From contig CP085629.1 in the NCBI GenBank assembly GCA_024704175.1, positions 4,650,001 through 4,714,000 on the forward strand: a stretch of DNA of 64,000 nt. The letters run 5' to 3'. The notes under the pieces were generated by a model that saw only the letters and a program-made list of their open reading frames with translations, searched no databases and had not been told where the DNA came from. The position numbers were made by a program, and so were the translations under genes. This DNA comes from Paenibacillus sp. P25. Its GTDB lineage: Bacteria > Bacillota > Bacilli > Paenibacillales > NBRC-103111. Shown in pieces: positions 55,587-64,000 of the stretch. How positions within the stretch are numbered: the first letter of the stretch is position 1; each line of letters begins with the position of its first letter.

Positions 55587-55826
55587 TTATCCGTTTTTGA
55601 CAGCCTCAAGACTTGCACCGTAGTTGATGTGAAACACATTTCCGTCCAACAGTAAAGCGGGAACCGATTGGACGCCGGCCACTTCCGCTTCCGCTATGCG
55701 CTCTCGCGCTTCGCCCAGATGAACGACTTCCGTAGTTACTTTTGACGGGTCGAGATATCCGAGCAGCATTTGTTCGGCATTAACGCAAATAGGGCGACCG
55801 GCGTGATAGAAGACCGCTTTTGTCAT
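55587..55826 (-). CDS. Thioredoxin-like small protein (79 aa)
   Basis: Short thioredoxin/glutaredoxin fold: VFYHAGRPICVNAEQMLLGYL at the active-site helix and GVQSVPALLLDG with the cis-proline. Only one cysteine remains at the usual CxxC site (RPICVN), so disulfide reductase activity by the standard dithiol route is doubtful; a monothiol role is possible. It has its own terminator, so it is not part of the PLP transcript. Confidence 0.75.
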   Translation of the reverse strand: MTKAVFYHAGRPICVNAEQMLLGYLDPSKVTTEVVHLGEARERIAEAEVAGVQSVPALLLDGNVFHINYGASLEAVKNG

Positions 55827-56008
55827 TCAAGGTCACTCCCTTTTACAATTTTACAGCATCGCTGCATGAATTGATGATAGAATCCAACCTGGGGTGGCAT
55901 CAATTACAGATTTGATATCGTTACCATAGGCAATTCGTAATTGATGCAGCAGCGGACTGTCCATATAATGGCATAGTAATCCATACCACACATGAGTTTG
56001 GTGATCCA

Positions 56009-56803
56009 ATGAAAAGTCAAAGGTTTTTACGTTTACTGACTGAACTTTCGTCTAATAAACGGGTCTCCCGGTGGATCGGTGCCTTTACAAAAACCAAATG
56101 CAGCCGCTTGCTTATTCCATGGTTTTCCAAATCGTTCTCCATTCGTATGGAGGAGGCCGAAAGGCCTGTTGACACTTACCGGACGTTGAACGAGTTTTTT
56201 ATCCGGCGGCTGAAGGAAAGCGACCGCCCCATCGATCCCCATCCTTCCGCGTTAGTCAGTCCCGTGGACGCCGCCATAACCGGGATCGGGCGGATTGACG
56301 ATCATTTGAAGATCCAAGTCAAAGGCCAGCACTATAAAACGGAAGAGTCGCTGGATCATTCGCCGACCTTCGAGAGGTACCGGGGCGGGTTTTATATCGT
56401 TCTGTATTTGAGCCCGGCCGAATATCATCGCGTCCATTCGCCGGTTACCGGAACGATTATCGGCAAGGTACACATCCGGGGGACAACGTATCCTGTCAAT
56501 GAATTCGGTCTAACGAAGATCCGCAAAGTGTTAAGCCGCAATGAACGGCTCATTACGTATATTCAACACCCGAACGGGATCATACCGGTCATTAAAGTCG
56601 GCGCGATGAACGTAAGCGGCATCAAATATGCGAACCCACTCGCAGGCCGTCTGAACAAAGGGGACGAGCTTGCTTATTTTGAATTCGGCTCGACGGTTGT
56701 CCTGCTGTTGGAAAACGGCCCCTTTAAATTCTGCAGCAACCTCTGCGTCGGACACCGGGTTCGCGTAGGGGAGCCATTGGGATATTGGAGGAGAACGGAA
56801 TGA
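56009..56803 (+). CDS. psd: Phosphatidylserine decarboxylase
   Basis: Membrane-associated pyruvoyl enzyme making phosphatidylethanolamine. 264 residues, intact: LNEFFIRRLKESDRPID, LYLSPAEYHRVHSPVTG with the HxxH pair, and the self-cleavage site YFEFGSTVVLL (GST). This is the Gram-positive type with short N-terminus. The usual partner pssA is not beside it. It ends 8 bp from the convergent serpin gene. Confidence 0.93.
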   Translation: MKSQRFLRLLTELSSNKRVSRWIGAFTKTKCSRLLIPWFSKSFSIRMEEAERPVDTYRTLNEFFIRRLKESDRPIDPHPSALVSPVDAAITGIGRIDDHLKIQVKGQHYKTEESLDHSPTFERYRGGFYIVLYLSPAEYHRVHSPVTGTIIGKVHIRGTTYPVNEFGLTKIRKVLSRNERLITYIQHPNGIIPVIKVGAMNVSGIKYANPLAGRLNKGDELAYFEFGSTVVLLLENGPFKFCSNLCVGHRVRVGEPLGYWRRTE

Positions 56804-56811
56804 GGGATCAT

Positions 56812-58083
56812 TCATCCCCCCTCCGGCTTCGTGATCGACCCAAGGAACAGCACGGTACCCGTCTTGCGGTCCTGGATGGCCAGGAAGAACGGCCGGTCCG
56901 CCTTCATATGGAACGGCTCCTTCTTGGGAGGAGCCGAGCCGGCCTGCCCCACCGACGTCACCGCCGCCGCTTCCGTTCCTTTCTCATTCACTTCGAGGAA
57001 CGTTTTGTGCAGCACCTCGCTGATCTGAGCCTTGGCCGGCGGCGCCACCATGTCCGAAAAGTCAGCCTCCGACGCGAACGCCGGACCCATCCCCAGCGCC
57101 TTGAGTGCGTCGTTCAGCTTGATGCTGTAGCTCAGCTTGAACTTCGGCGACTCGATCGTGCCAGGTTCCTTAGCGTACCCCTTAGATAAAATGTCCGGTT
57201 CCGCTTCCAGCCGCCGCTGCAGCTCCGTAAGGCCCATGCCCTCCCCGGGAAGCAGCACCCACATGCCGACAGACTGGTCCCCATACGGCGACCGAATCGC
57301 TTCGAACCCGGCCTCCTTTGTATGCTCGAACGAGCCGCCGCGGGACATGAACGGTACGGCCAGCGTTTCGCCCGGCTTCGGATGGAACCTATCTTTCTTG
57401 GTCTGGGAAGGCTCAAAAGGATCGGTCCACTCACCTTTAAAATATACGGCATTGACCAGATACAGGATGATTTCCGCAGGAATGGGCTCTTGAATGATTC
57501 CATCTATTTTCCCCTGCGTGTTCTTCTTCACCCATTGGTTGATGGTGCTCACGGCACTCGGCTTGCTCAAATCCAACGTCCTCGTCTCCGCCCCGAAATA
57601 GGTCCGGTTCCGTTCCACAAACGGCTCCCGAAACTGAGTCCCCTGCCGCATCCAGAGCGAATTCGCAACCGACAGCTGTACCCCCGGTCCCGGATGGCTG
57701 AGCAGGTCCCGGATCACGCTGTACCCTTGGTTCACCTCATCCAAGGAAATCCCCTGCAGCTGCAGTGTCTTCGCCATCGCCTCGCGGGTGCTCCCCGCCG
57801 CTCCGTTATAGGTCATTGCCAGCGCCATGGCGATGCTGATGGGAGAGATGAACACATTGTTTTCTCCATTCTTCTTCAGCGCCTCGCCGTACACCCGCAG
57901 CCCGAATCCGTTGCCGGCCTGCACGATGCGGGCGTCCACATCCGCCGGTTCATACTTCGCTTTTCCGGGCGACGACTGGATGCTGATGGGCTGAGATCCT
58001 CCGGGCATCCAATCCGGTAAAGAACAGCCGCCGCATAAGACGGTCATCGCCGCCAGCACGACGAGCGATTTGCGAAGCCTCAT
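56812..58083 (-). CDS. Serpin-family lipoprotein (copy 1)
   Basis: A 423-residue protease inhibitor anchored by lipid (signal with LCGGC lipobox). The serpin fold is complete: NVFISPISIAMALAMTYNGAAG, VNAVYFKGEWTDPF, hinge EVNEKGTEAAAVTSVG and the closing FLGSITKPEGG. Serpins trap serine or cysteine proteases by insertion of the reactive loop; here the loop (GQAGSAPPKKEPFHMK) contains neither Arg nor a bulky P1 at the expected place. It is paralogous to the gene at 58570-59839, with the loop as the most different part. Confidence 0.93.
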   Translation of the reverse strand: MRLRKSLVVLAAMTVLCGGCSLPDWMPGGSQPISIQSSPGKAKYEPADVDARIVQAGNGFGLRVYGEALKKNGENNVFISPISIAMALAMTYNGAAGSTREAMAKTLQLQGISLDEVNQGYSVIRDLLSHPGPGVQLSVANSLWMRQGTQFREPFVERNRTYFGAETRTLDLSKPSAVSTINQWVKKNTQGKIDGIIQEPIPAEIILYLVNAVYFKGEWTDPFEPSQTKKDRFHPKPGETLAVPFMSRGGSFEHTKEAGFEAIRSPYGDQSVGMWVLLPGEGMGLTELQRRLEAEPDILSKGYAKEPGTIESPKFKLSYSIKLNDALKALGMGPAFASEADFSDMVAPPAKAQISEVLHKTFLEVNEKGTEAAAVTSVGQAGSAPPKKEPFHMKADRPFFLAIQDRKTGTVLFLGSITKPEGG

Positions 58084-58161
58084 ACCCGTTCCCCTTCTAT
58101 AATCTTATTACCGGGAAAGACGCGGCGGAAGGCTCGAATGTTGCAGCGGAAGAAATAAGCT

Positions 58162-58512
58162 TCATTCACTTACAATCTTTATTCTGCTCGCGGTAACGTG
58201 TAAAGGTTTCATGTCATTGACATTGTGCACGTACCATACGGCCACCTTATCACCTGGGCTCAGGGTGAGCGACCTATACGGATTCCATACCGTTACAATG
58301 TCAACGGAGTACCGTTCTCTCATATCCAGCTGTTTTGTATGATGAATAAGCTCCAGCGCTTCGCTTTTGGTTGTTTCCGCCACAACGATCTTATTTCCAT
58401 CCTTTGAAATGACATAGCCGGAAAATTTCGGCTCCGTTGTATGCACCCATACAATAACGAACAAAGCCCAGAGCACGCATAATGAAGCAGCAAGAAGCGA
58501 CCATTTTTTCAC
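58162..58512 (-). CDS. DUF3221-like secreted or membrane-anchored protein
   Basis: 116 residues: an N-terminal hydrophobic helix (LLAASLCVLWALFVIVWV), then FSGYVISKDGNKIVVAE and SLTLSPGDKVAVWYVHNV, resembling the DUF3221/YobA group of Bacilli. Function unknown. It lies between the two serpins on the same strand, 50-80 bp from each. Confidence 0.75.
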   Translation of the reverse strand: MKKWSLLAASLCVLWALFVIVWVHTTEPKFSGYVISKDGNKIVVAETTKSEALELIHHTKQLDMRERYSVDIVTVWNPYRSLTLSPGDKVAVWYVHNVNDMKPLHVTASRIKIVSE

Positions 58513-58569
58513 AATGAATCCACCCTTAAAAATGGAATGCCCAACGAGCCGGAAATCCCGAATTCTTCC

Positions 58570-59839
58570 TTATTCCGGCTTCGTTATGGAGCCCAGGAAC
58601 AACAGCGATCCTGTCCTTCGGTCCTGGATGGCCAGAAAGAACGGCCGGTCCACCTTCATGTGGAACGGCGCCTTTGGCGATACTTCAGCCGATGTATTGA
58701 CCCCGACCGCTGTCGCTGCGGCGGCTTCCGTTCCTTTCTCGTTCACTTCGAGGAACGTCTTATGCAGCACCTCGCTGATCTGAGCCGCGACCGGCGGCTC
58801 CACCATGTCCGAAAAATCGGCCTCATCCGCGAACGCCGGACCCATCCCCAGCGCCTTGAGCGCGTCGTTCAGCTCGAGGCTGTAGCTCAGCTTGAACTTC
58901 GGCGGCTCGATCGAACCGGGTTCCTTGGCGTACCCCTTAGATAAAATGTCCGGCTCCGCTACGAGCCGCCGCTGCAGCTCCTGAAGGACCGTGCCCTCTC
59001 CGGGAAGCAGCACCCACATGCCGAATGACCCGTCCCCGTACGGCGGCCCGGATGGCCTCGAACCCAGCCTCCTTCCTATGCTCGAACGAACCGCTCCGGG
59101 TCATGAACGGCACGGTCAGCGTTTCGCCCGGCTTCGGATGGAAGCTGTCCTCCTTGGTCTGGGAAGGCTGGAAAGGATCGGTCCACTCGCCTTTAAAATA
59201 CACGACATTGACCAGATACAGGATAGCTTCCGCAGGAATCGGCTGTTCCAGAATCCGCTCGATCTTCCCCTGCGTATTTTGCTTCACCCATTGATTCATC
59301 TCGTCCCGGGAGCTTGCCTTGCTAAAATCCAGCGTCCTCGTCTCCGCACCAAAATAAGTCCGGTTCCGTTCCATAAACGGCTTCCGCAACCGGGTTCCCT
59401 GCCGCATCCAGAGCGAATTCGCGACCGACAGCTGCACCCCCGGCCCCGGATGGCTGAGCAGGTCCCGGATCACGCTGTAGCCTTGGTTCACCTCATCCAA
59501 GGAAATCCCCTGCAGCTGAAGCGTCTTCGCCATCGCCTCGCGGGTAGCACCCGCCGCTCCGTTGTAGGTCATAGTCAGTGCCATGGCAATACTGATGGGA
59601 GAGATGAACACATTCTCTTCCCCGTTCTTCTTCAGCGCCTCGCCGTACACCCGCGACCCGAATCCGTTGCCGGCCTGCACAATGCGGGCGTCTACATCCG
59701 ACGGTTCATACTTCGCTTTTCCCGATGAAGACCGGATGCTGATAGGCTCAGACCCTCCGGGCATCCAATCCGGTAAAGAACAGCCACCGCACAATACGGC
59801 CATCAGCGCCAGCACGACGAGCGATTTACGAAGCATCAT
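58570..59839 (-). CDS. Serpin-family lipoprotein (copy 2), one frameshift
   Basis: A close paralogue of copy 1: lipobox LCGGC, the same NVFISPISIAMALTMTYNGAAG and hinge EVNEKGTEAAAATAVG, but the loop continues NTSAEVSPKAPFHMK. A shift near 59040 (FEAIR/PYGDGSFGMWV) is mended by one or two bases. Start at 59839 follows GGGGGAG. About 420 residues. The body is nearly unchanged while the reactive loop differs, pointing to a different target protease. Confidence 0.9.
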
Positions 59840-59927
59840 TGCCCGCTCCCCCTTACAAATCTGGTTACCGGGAAAGACGCGGCGGAAGGCTCGAATGTTG
59901 CAGACGAAACCGTTAGGCAAGCAGAAA

Positions 59928-59958
59928 AAAGCCCCCGCACCTATCAAGGCACGGGGAC
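59928..59958 (-). terminator. Probable terminator after the aldo/keto reductase gene
   Basis: Short GGGG/CCCC-type stem (GTCCCCGTGC with GCGGGGGC) followed by TTTTTTC on the minus strand, just past the stop at 59973. Confidence 0.5.
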
Positions 59959-59972
59959 TATAGATCTATTCT

Positions 59973-60903
59973 CTAGCCGTCAATGCCGGCCAGGACCTTC
60001 TTGCTGATCGCTTCGAGCGCGCCGAGCTCGTAGCCGGACAGCTCCACTTCAGCAGACGTCCGCATTCTCCTGCATATGCCTCACGCTCTGCGAACCGACG
60101 ATCGCCGAGGTCACCGCCTCCTGATGCAGCGACCACGCGATGGCGATTTGCGAGAGCGATCGGTCCTGGGAGTCGGCGATTTTCTTAAGCACGACAATCA
60201 GCTCTTCCTCCATCTGCAGATGCTCCGGCAGGAACAAGCGGCGCGTACGGCGGAAATCGTCTTCCGCCAGCGTCTTGCCGCCGATATGGAAGGCCCCGGT
60301 CAGGATGCCTTTGGCAATCGAACTGTAGCTCATGATCCCGATCCGATTCTCTTTGCAGTACGGCACGATCTCCTTCTCGATGTCCCGATGCAGCAGGCTG
60401 TACTCCGGCTGAATGACATCGATCTGCGCGTACTGGGAAGCTTCTTTCAGCTGATCGATGGAAAAATTCGACACGCCGATCGCCCGGATCAGTCCTTCTT
60501 CCTTCAATTTGTTGAATTCGCCCAACGTTTCCGCCACCGGAATCTCGTAGCTCGGCCAGTGGATATAGTAAATGTCGATGTAGTCGGTTTTCAGCCGCTT
60601 CAAGCTGTTCTCCGCCGAGCGGCGAACGTCCTGAGGCGCCAAATGGGCGCGGCTTACCTTCGTGGAGATCACGACATCCTGGCGGCGGTCTGCAAGTGCG
60701 GCGCCGACAATCTCTTCGGAGTGGCCGTCGCCATAGCCTTCGGCCGTATCGAACGTCGTGATGCCCATATCGAGCGCGGCGCGGATCGTCTTGATGTTAT
60801 TCTCGTCACTCGTAAACTCCCACGGTCCGCCCCCCAGCTCCCAACAGCCGAAGGTCAGTACGGACAGCTTGATCCCCGTTTTTCCTAACTCGCGGTATTT
60901 CAT
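59973..60903 (-). CDS. Aldo/keto reductase, one frameshift
   Basis: NADPH-dependent oxidoreductase of about 310 residues: ELGKTGIKLSVLTFGCWELGG, FDTAEGYGDGHSEE (catalytic Asp/Tyr), Lys in VVISTKVS, His in IYYIHWPSYEIP, and SYSSIAKGILTG. ATG at 60903 lies 9 nt after GGAGAG. One base is missing near 60053; the restored end (AEVELSGYELGALEAISKKVL) stops at 59973. Substrate unknown. Confidence 0.9.
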
Positions 60904-61085
60904 TCGCAGGTTCTCTCCTTTGGTTCCAAGTGGCGAAGCTTGTGAAACACATATCCCATTAAGCATATCATACCTGCCCAGCGGATTTCTTTGGACGATC
61001 TTGATCTCTTTTATGGACAATCCTGCGATCCGATCACATGAACGCCTTCGGGAACCTCGCCTCACCCTTTTTGAAGCGAAAACAG

Positions 61086-61113
61086 CAAAAAAGCCCGCAG
61101 CAGCGCCACGGGC
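61086..61113 (-). terminator. Terminator after the cysteine-dioxygenase-like gene
   Basis: GCCCG and CGGGC arms with a 11-nt loop, then TTTTTTG on the minus strand, 34 bp after the stop at 61147. Confidence 0.65.
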
Positions 61114-61146
61114 GGACGTACTTAAACCGGAGCTCCCGCGCTGCGG

Positions 61147-61636
61147 TTAGATCACATAATCCAAAGCCTGCTCATACGGGACATACCGGCGGGTCCCGCT
61201 CATCTTGGGAGCATAGAGATGAAACGAGATCATCCGCGTCTCCCCCGGATTCGCCATCTGGTGAATTTGATGCCGGGGCGCCATGAAGAATTCCCCTGCT
61301 TCACTTCGCTTTCTCCGGTGTATTCGGGATAGCCGTAATCGTCCAGCCGGAACATCCGGTTGATCATCCGCCCCTCCAGCACCTGCGCACAGCCGAAGGA
61401 AGCGCCGTGGTCGTGAATGTACGTCTCGGCGCCTGCCGGCAGATGAATCAGTACGGCTTCCAGGCCGTCGGCCAAATAAAGCGAGGTACGGCCGTAAGGC
61501 GCCGCCGCGGCTCGGCTACCCATGGGGCGACGCGCTCGGGGGTCAGATCCAGCCGGCGGATCATCGCCTGCAAATCGGCGGGGGAAAACACATAAGCTTC
61601 ACGCAACGCTTGCTCTAAAGCATCTCGCAGTTCCAT
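61147..61636 (-). CDS. Cysteine dioxygenase-like cupin, two frameshifts
   Basis: About 163 residues of the type I cysteine dioxygenase fold, a Fe(II) cupin that oxidises cysteine to sulfinate. Metal ligands appear in AETYIHDHGASFG (H-x-H) and, after a restored G near 61292, in HQIHQMANPG; the sequence ends EQALDYVI. Another shift lies near 61505. N-terminus MELRDALEQALREAYVFSPADLQAMIRRL. Expected to act in the cytoplasm; substrate could be cysteine or another thiol acid. Confidence 0.82.
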
Positions 61637-61967
61637 ACGAAAACTCCTCCAATTTATCAGTTATTTTTAATGATCGCATAAGTTTTATTTATAATACTCA
61701 TATGATTATGTATTCCGGCCCTAGGCAAAAGGTGAATGCCTACTGCAAAAATGAATCGAGCCCTGCCCTCCGAGTTAAGAATCCTTTAAGAAATCAGCGG
61801 AGTCGCTGTTAAGATTTCGCGGTTACAATGAATCCATCATCCGCTCCGTTCCCTGCCTTCCTTAAGCGGCGGCGATTCCCGGACTCGCCATTCCGGACCG
61901 CCCGTGGTATTTTAATTACAGCTTGTTTTCACAGCATTGCGTTTTGAAAAAGGAGGTACAGCCGGCT
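61637..61967. other. Divergent intergenic region before the OmpR-type regulator
   Basis: About 330 bp. The right part holds a -10-like TACAAT (61824-61829) with TTAAGA direct repeats upstream (listed separately). No gene or RNA structure seen in the remaining sequence. Confidence 0.5.
61775..61814 (+). promoter_or_regulatory. TTAAGA direct repeats upstream of the two-component operon
   Basis: TTAAGA at 61775-61780 and 61786-61791, spaced 11 bp centre to centre, and again at 61809-61814. The -10-like TACAAT follows at 61824 with no good -35. Eleven-bp direct repeats are the usual binding pattern of OmpR/PhoB-type regulators, so autoregulation is plausible. Confidence 0.5.
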
Positions 61968-62660
61968 ATGGCTCAACATACGATTTTGCTCGTGGACGAC
62001 GAGAAAGAAATCATCGATTTGCTGGAAATTTATTTAAAGAACGAAGGCTATCGCCTGCTGCGTGCGGGGAACGGCGTCGAAGCGCTCGGCATCCTGCAGA
62101 AGGAAGAGGTCGATCTCATCGTGCTGGACATCATGATGCCCCAGATGGACGGGATCGAGGCCTGCCTTAAGATCCGCGAGCACCGGAACATGCCGATTAT
62201 CATGCTCTCGGCCAAGAGCCAGGATATGGACAAAATCCTCGGTCTCAGCACCGGCGCCGACGATTACATGAGCAAGCCGTTCAACCCGCTGGAGCTGATC
62301 GCAAGAATCAAGTCGCAGCTGCGCCGGTATACGAGGCTGAATGTGCCGCGCGCGAATAAAGAGCATGAAATCGAAGTCGACGAGCTCTGGATTAACACGG
62401 CCACGCACGAGGTCAAAGTCGACGGCCGGGAGGTCCGCCTGACGCCCAGGGAATTCGCGATTCTGGAGCTTCTCGCCCGCAACCGGGGCCGCGTATGGAG
62501 CATTGAGAAAATTTACGAAGCGGTCTGGAAGGAAGCCTACTTCGACGCCGACAATACGGTGATGGTCCATATCCGTAAAATCCGCGAGAAAATCGAGGAG
62601 CGACCGCGCAAGCCGAAGTTTATTAAAACCGTCTGGGGAGTGGGATATAAAGTTGAGTAA
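61968..62660 (+). CDS. OmpR/PhoB-type response regulator (VanR-like)
   Basis: 230 residues: receiver with ILLVDDEKEIIDLLEIYL, phospho-acceptor in LIVLDIMMPQMDG, Lys in DDYMSKPFNPLEL; winged-helix output with VRLTPREFAILELLARNRGRVWS and TVMVHIRKIREKIE...KTVWGVGYKVE. AAGGAGG site 9 nt before the ATG. Pairs with the kinase that starts 8 bp before its stop. No target genes are recognisable in the window. Confidence 0.94.
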   Translation: MAQHTILLVDDEKEIIDLLEIYLKNEGYRLLRAGNGVEALGILQKEEVDLIVLDIMMPQMDGIEACLKIREHRNMPIIMLSAKSQDMDKILGLSTGADDYMSKPFNPLELIARIKSQLRRYTRLNVPRANKEHEIEVDELWINTATHEVKVDGREVRLTPREFAILELLARNRGRVWSIEKIYEAVWKEAYFDADNTVMVHIRKIREKIEERPRKPKFIKTVWGVGYKVE

Positions 62661-64000
62661 GAAAGAGAAAATACCGCGTCCGCGCAAGCCGTTTTTGCAG
62701 CGGTTTCCATTCAATTGGTTTCCCTTCACCCTGCTCCGCAGCCTGATTCTGTTCCTGATCGACCTGTACCGGATGGGACGAAGCTCCGTGGAACGGAGCA
62801 TCCGGCTGCAGCTCGTGCTGACGTTCGCCGTTTGTCTGGGGGCGTCGCTGATCGTCTATGGCCTAAGCTCGGCGATCTTCGGCCAGATCAATAAGGGAAC
62901 GGTTATCGACTATTCGTCGGGCACCGAACGGATCGATAACGATGCCCGGGACCTGGTCCGCCAGCTTGAGCCGGAACCGGATTCGGTCGATGATCCGGTT
63001 CCGGGAGGGGGTGCTATTCCAGCCATACCGGGAGTCCCGCAGAGCTCGGTCCCGGACCCGAACGGAGGGAGCCCGGGGCGACCCCATAGTACCGCGACCA
63101 CTGCCGTACCTGCTGAGCCGGCTTCCCCGAAGACCATGCACGGAAACGGCAGGAAATGCGGCAGCGCCAGTTTTTGGAGGAAGTCAAGCGGTTCTCGACA
63201 AACGATAACTACAAAATTTTGATCACGGATCTGGAAGGCAAGGTTGTCTTCCGCAGCGAGAATGCGCCGGAAACGTACGTGGATGTGCATAATGTGATCC
63301 GTAACGCCATGAATGCCAGGAATAACCGGTTCGATTCCCGCAAGGAGTTCTCCAGCTTCTACCCGGTGAATTACAACGGGCAGAAATCGTATCTTATCGT
63401 GACCGGGATTCCGCGACCGATGATCAGCACGATTCAGGGAGAAAGCCCGCTTTCGATCTTGACCGCCTTGGCCGCCTTCATCCTTCTTTTTTACTATCTG
63501 ACCCAGAGGAAAATGCGCTACATCGAAGAGCTTGCCGGAAGTCTCCGCATCATCGCCACAGGCAATCTGGAATACCGGGTCCTGGAGCGTTCGCAGGACG
63601 AGCTCGGCTCGCTGGCCCGCGACATGAATCTGATGACCCGCGAGCTGCAGCAGAAGATCGAGGAGGAACGCCGCTCCGAACGCTTGAAGAACGAGCTGAT
63701 CACCAATGTCTCACATGATCTGCGCACGCCGCTGACGCTCATCATGGGCTACCTCCGGTCGCTGCACGATAAAAATTACGAGACGCCCGAGCAGGCCGCA
63801 AGCTACATTGGCATCGCCTACAGCAAATCCGAGAAGCTGAAATCGCTGATCGACGATCTGTTCGAGTATACGAAGCTGTCGAATCAGGATGTGCCGCCTG
63901 CATAAGAGCGGGGTGGCCATCAACGAGGTTTTGGAGCAGCTGGTCGAGGAATATGTGACCATCGGGGAGGAGCAGCAGGTAACCCTGATCCGCAGCATCC
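62653..64000 (+). CDS. Sensor histidine kinase (VanS/PhoR-like), frameshifts, runs off window
   Basis: Start is a TTG at 62653, 9 nt after GGAGTGG. After a cytoplasmic lead and helix (LVLTFAVCLGASLIVYGLSSAIF) the extracellular part has a Pro/Gly-rich stretch and, after a shift near 63153, FSTNDNYKILITDLEGKVVF. A second helix, HAMP segment and the phospho-acceptor NVSHDLRTPLTLIMGYL follow. Another shift near 63897 (NQDVPP) is needed to continue to the window end. The ATPase domain is outside. Partner of the preceding regulator. Confidence 0.9.

Noticed and set aside
1..64000. tRNA, rRNA, prophage or insertion-sequence genes
   Set aside because: No cloverleaf-like sequence, rRNA segment, integrase, transposase or phage structural gene was recognised anywhere in the window.

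Overview
The window is a chromosomal segment of a spore-forming, moderately GC-rich Firmicute, most likely a Paenibacillus or close relative. This rests on gene content and style: a CotD-like spore coat protein, CheX, VanW/VanY, YesM/YesN-type two-component genes beside a sugar ABC importer, strong AGGAGG-type ribosome sites, sigma-A promoters and many intrinsic terminators. I see no tRNA, rRNA, phage or CRISPR array. The species is not determined.

A technical feature dominates the reading. About 30 genes, including copies of families that are normally essential (pyrH, clpP, serC, sufS, pdxS), are broken by single-base shifts. Most are repaired by adding one G or C to a short G/C run. I therefore annotate them as whole genes with probable sequencing indels and give one coordinate span across the shift. 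A few other lesions look biological: an in-frame TAG in the sulfatase, a gutted SUKH immunity gene and a VOC gene without its first half.

Layout. 1-8 kb (minus strand): oxidoreductases, CheX, VanW, VanY-like lipoprotein, a NUDIX hydrolase and an ABC-2 exporter trio whose leader carries its own promoter, a ykkC-type riboswitch candidate and a terminator. 8-15 kb: cotD, an RND pump and a secreted beta-propeller/phosphoesterase fusion. 15-23 kb: acyltransferase, a divergent UMP-kinase paralogue behind a leader-peptide attenuator, a TetR/VOC pair with matching operators, an esterase, a sugar isomerase, a large secreted Ser/Gly-linker protein and a 39-bp tandem repeat. 23-29 kb: a MacAB-like efflux operon, clpP and an ECF sigma factor. 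29-34.5 kb looks AT-richer and accessory: TetR with an SMR pair, an HNH toxin tail with SUKH immunity remnant, HxlR/epimerase and Rrf2/MFS. 35-42 kb: sulfatase, sugar ABC importer and its two-component system, probably for a sulfated glycan.

43-55.5 kb is the most remarkable part. Ten tightly packed minus-strand genes run from a glutamine amidotransferase through pdxS (PLP synthase), a MOSC protein, yggS (PLP homeostasis), ctaB, an Orn/Lys/Arg decarboxylase, glyA, hemL, sufS and argD. A plus-strand LysR gene follows, then serC. Almost every member makes, carries or uses pyridoxal phosphate, and in relatives these genes normally sit in unrelated operons. The cluster looks like a transferable or duplicated set of PLP enzymes under one promoter, possibly controlled by the LysR protein.

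55.5-64 kb: thioredoxin-like protein, phosphatidylserine decarboxylase, two tandem lipoprotein serpins with divergent reactive loops around a DUF3221 gene, an aldo/keto reductase, a cysteine-dioxygenase-like cupin, and an OmpR-type regulator with a histidine kinase that runs off the end.
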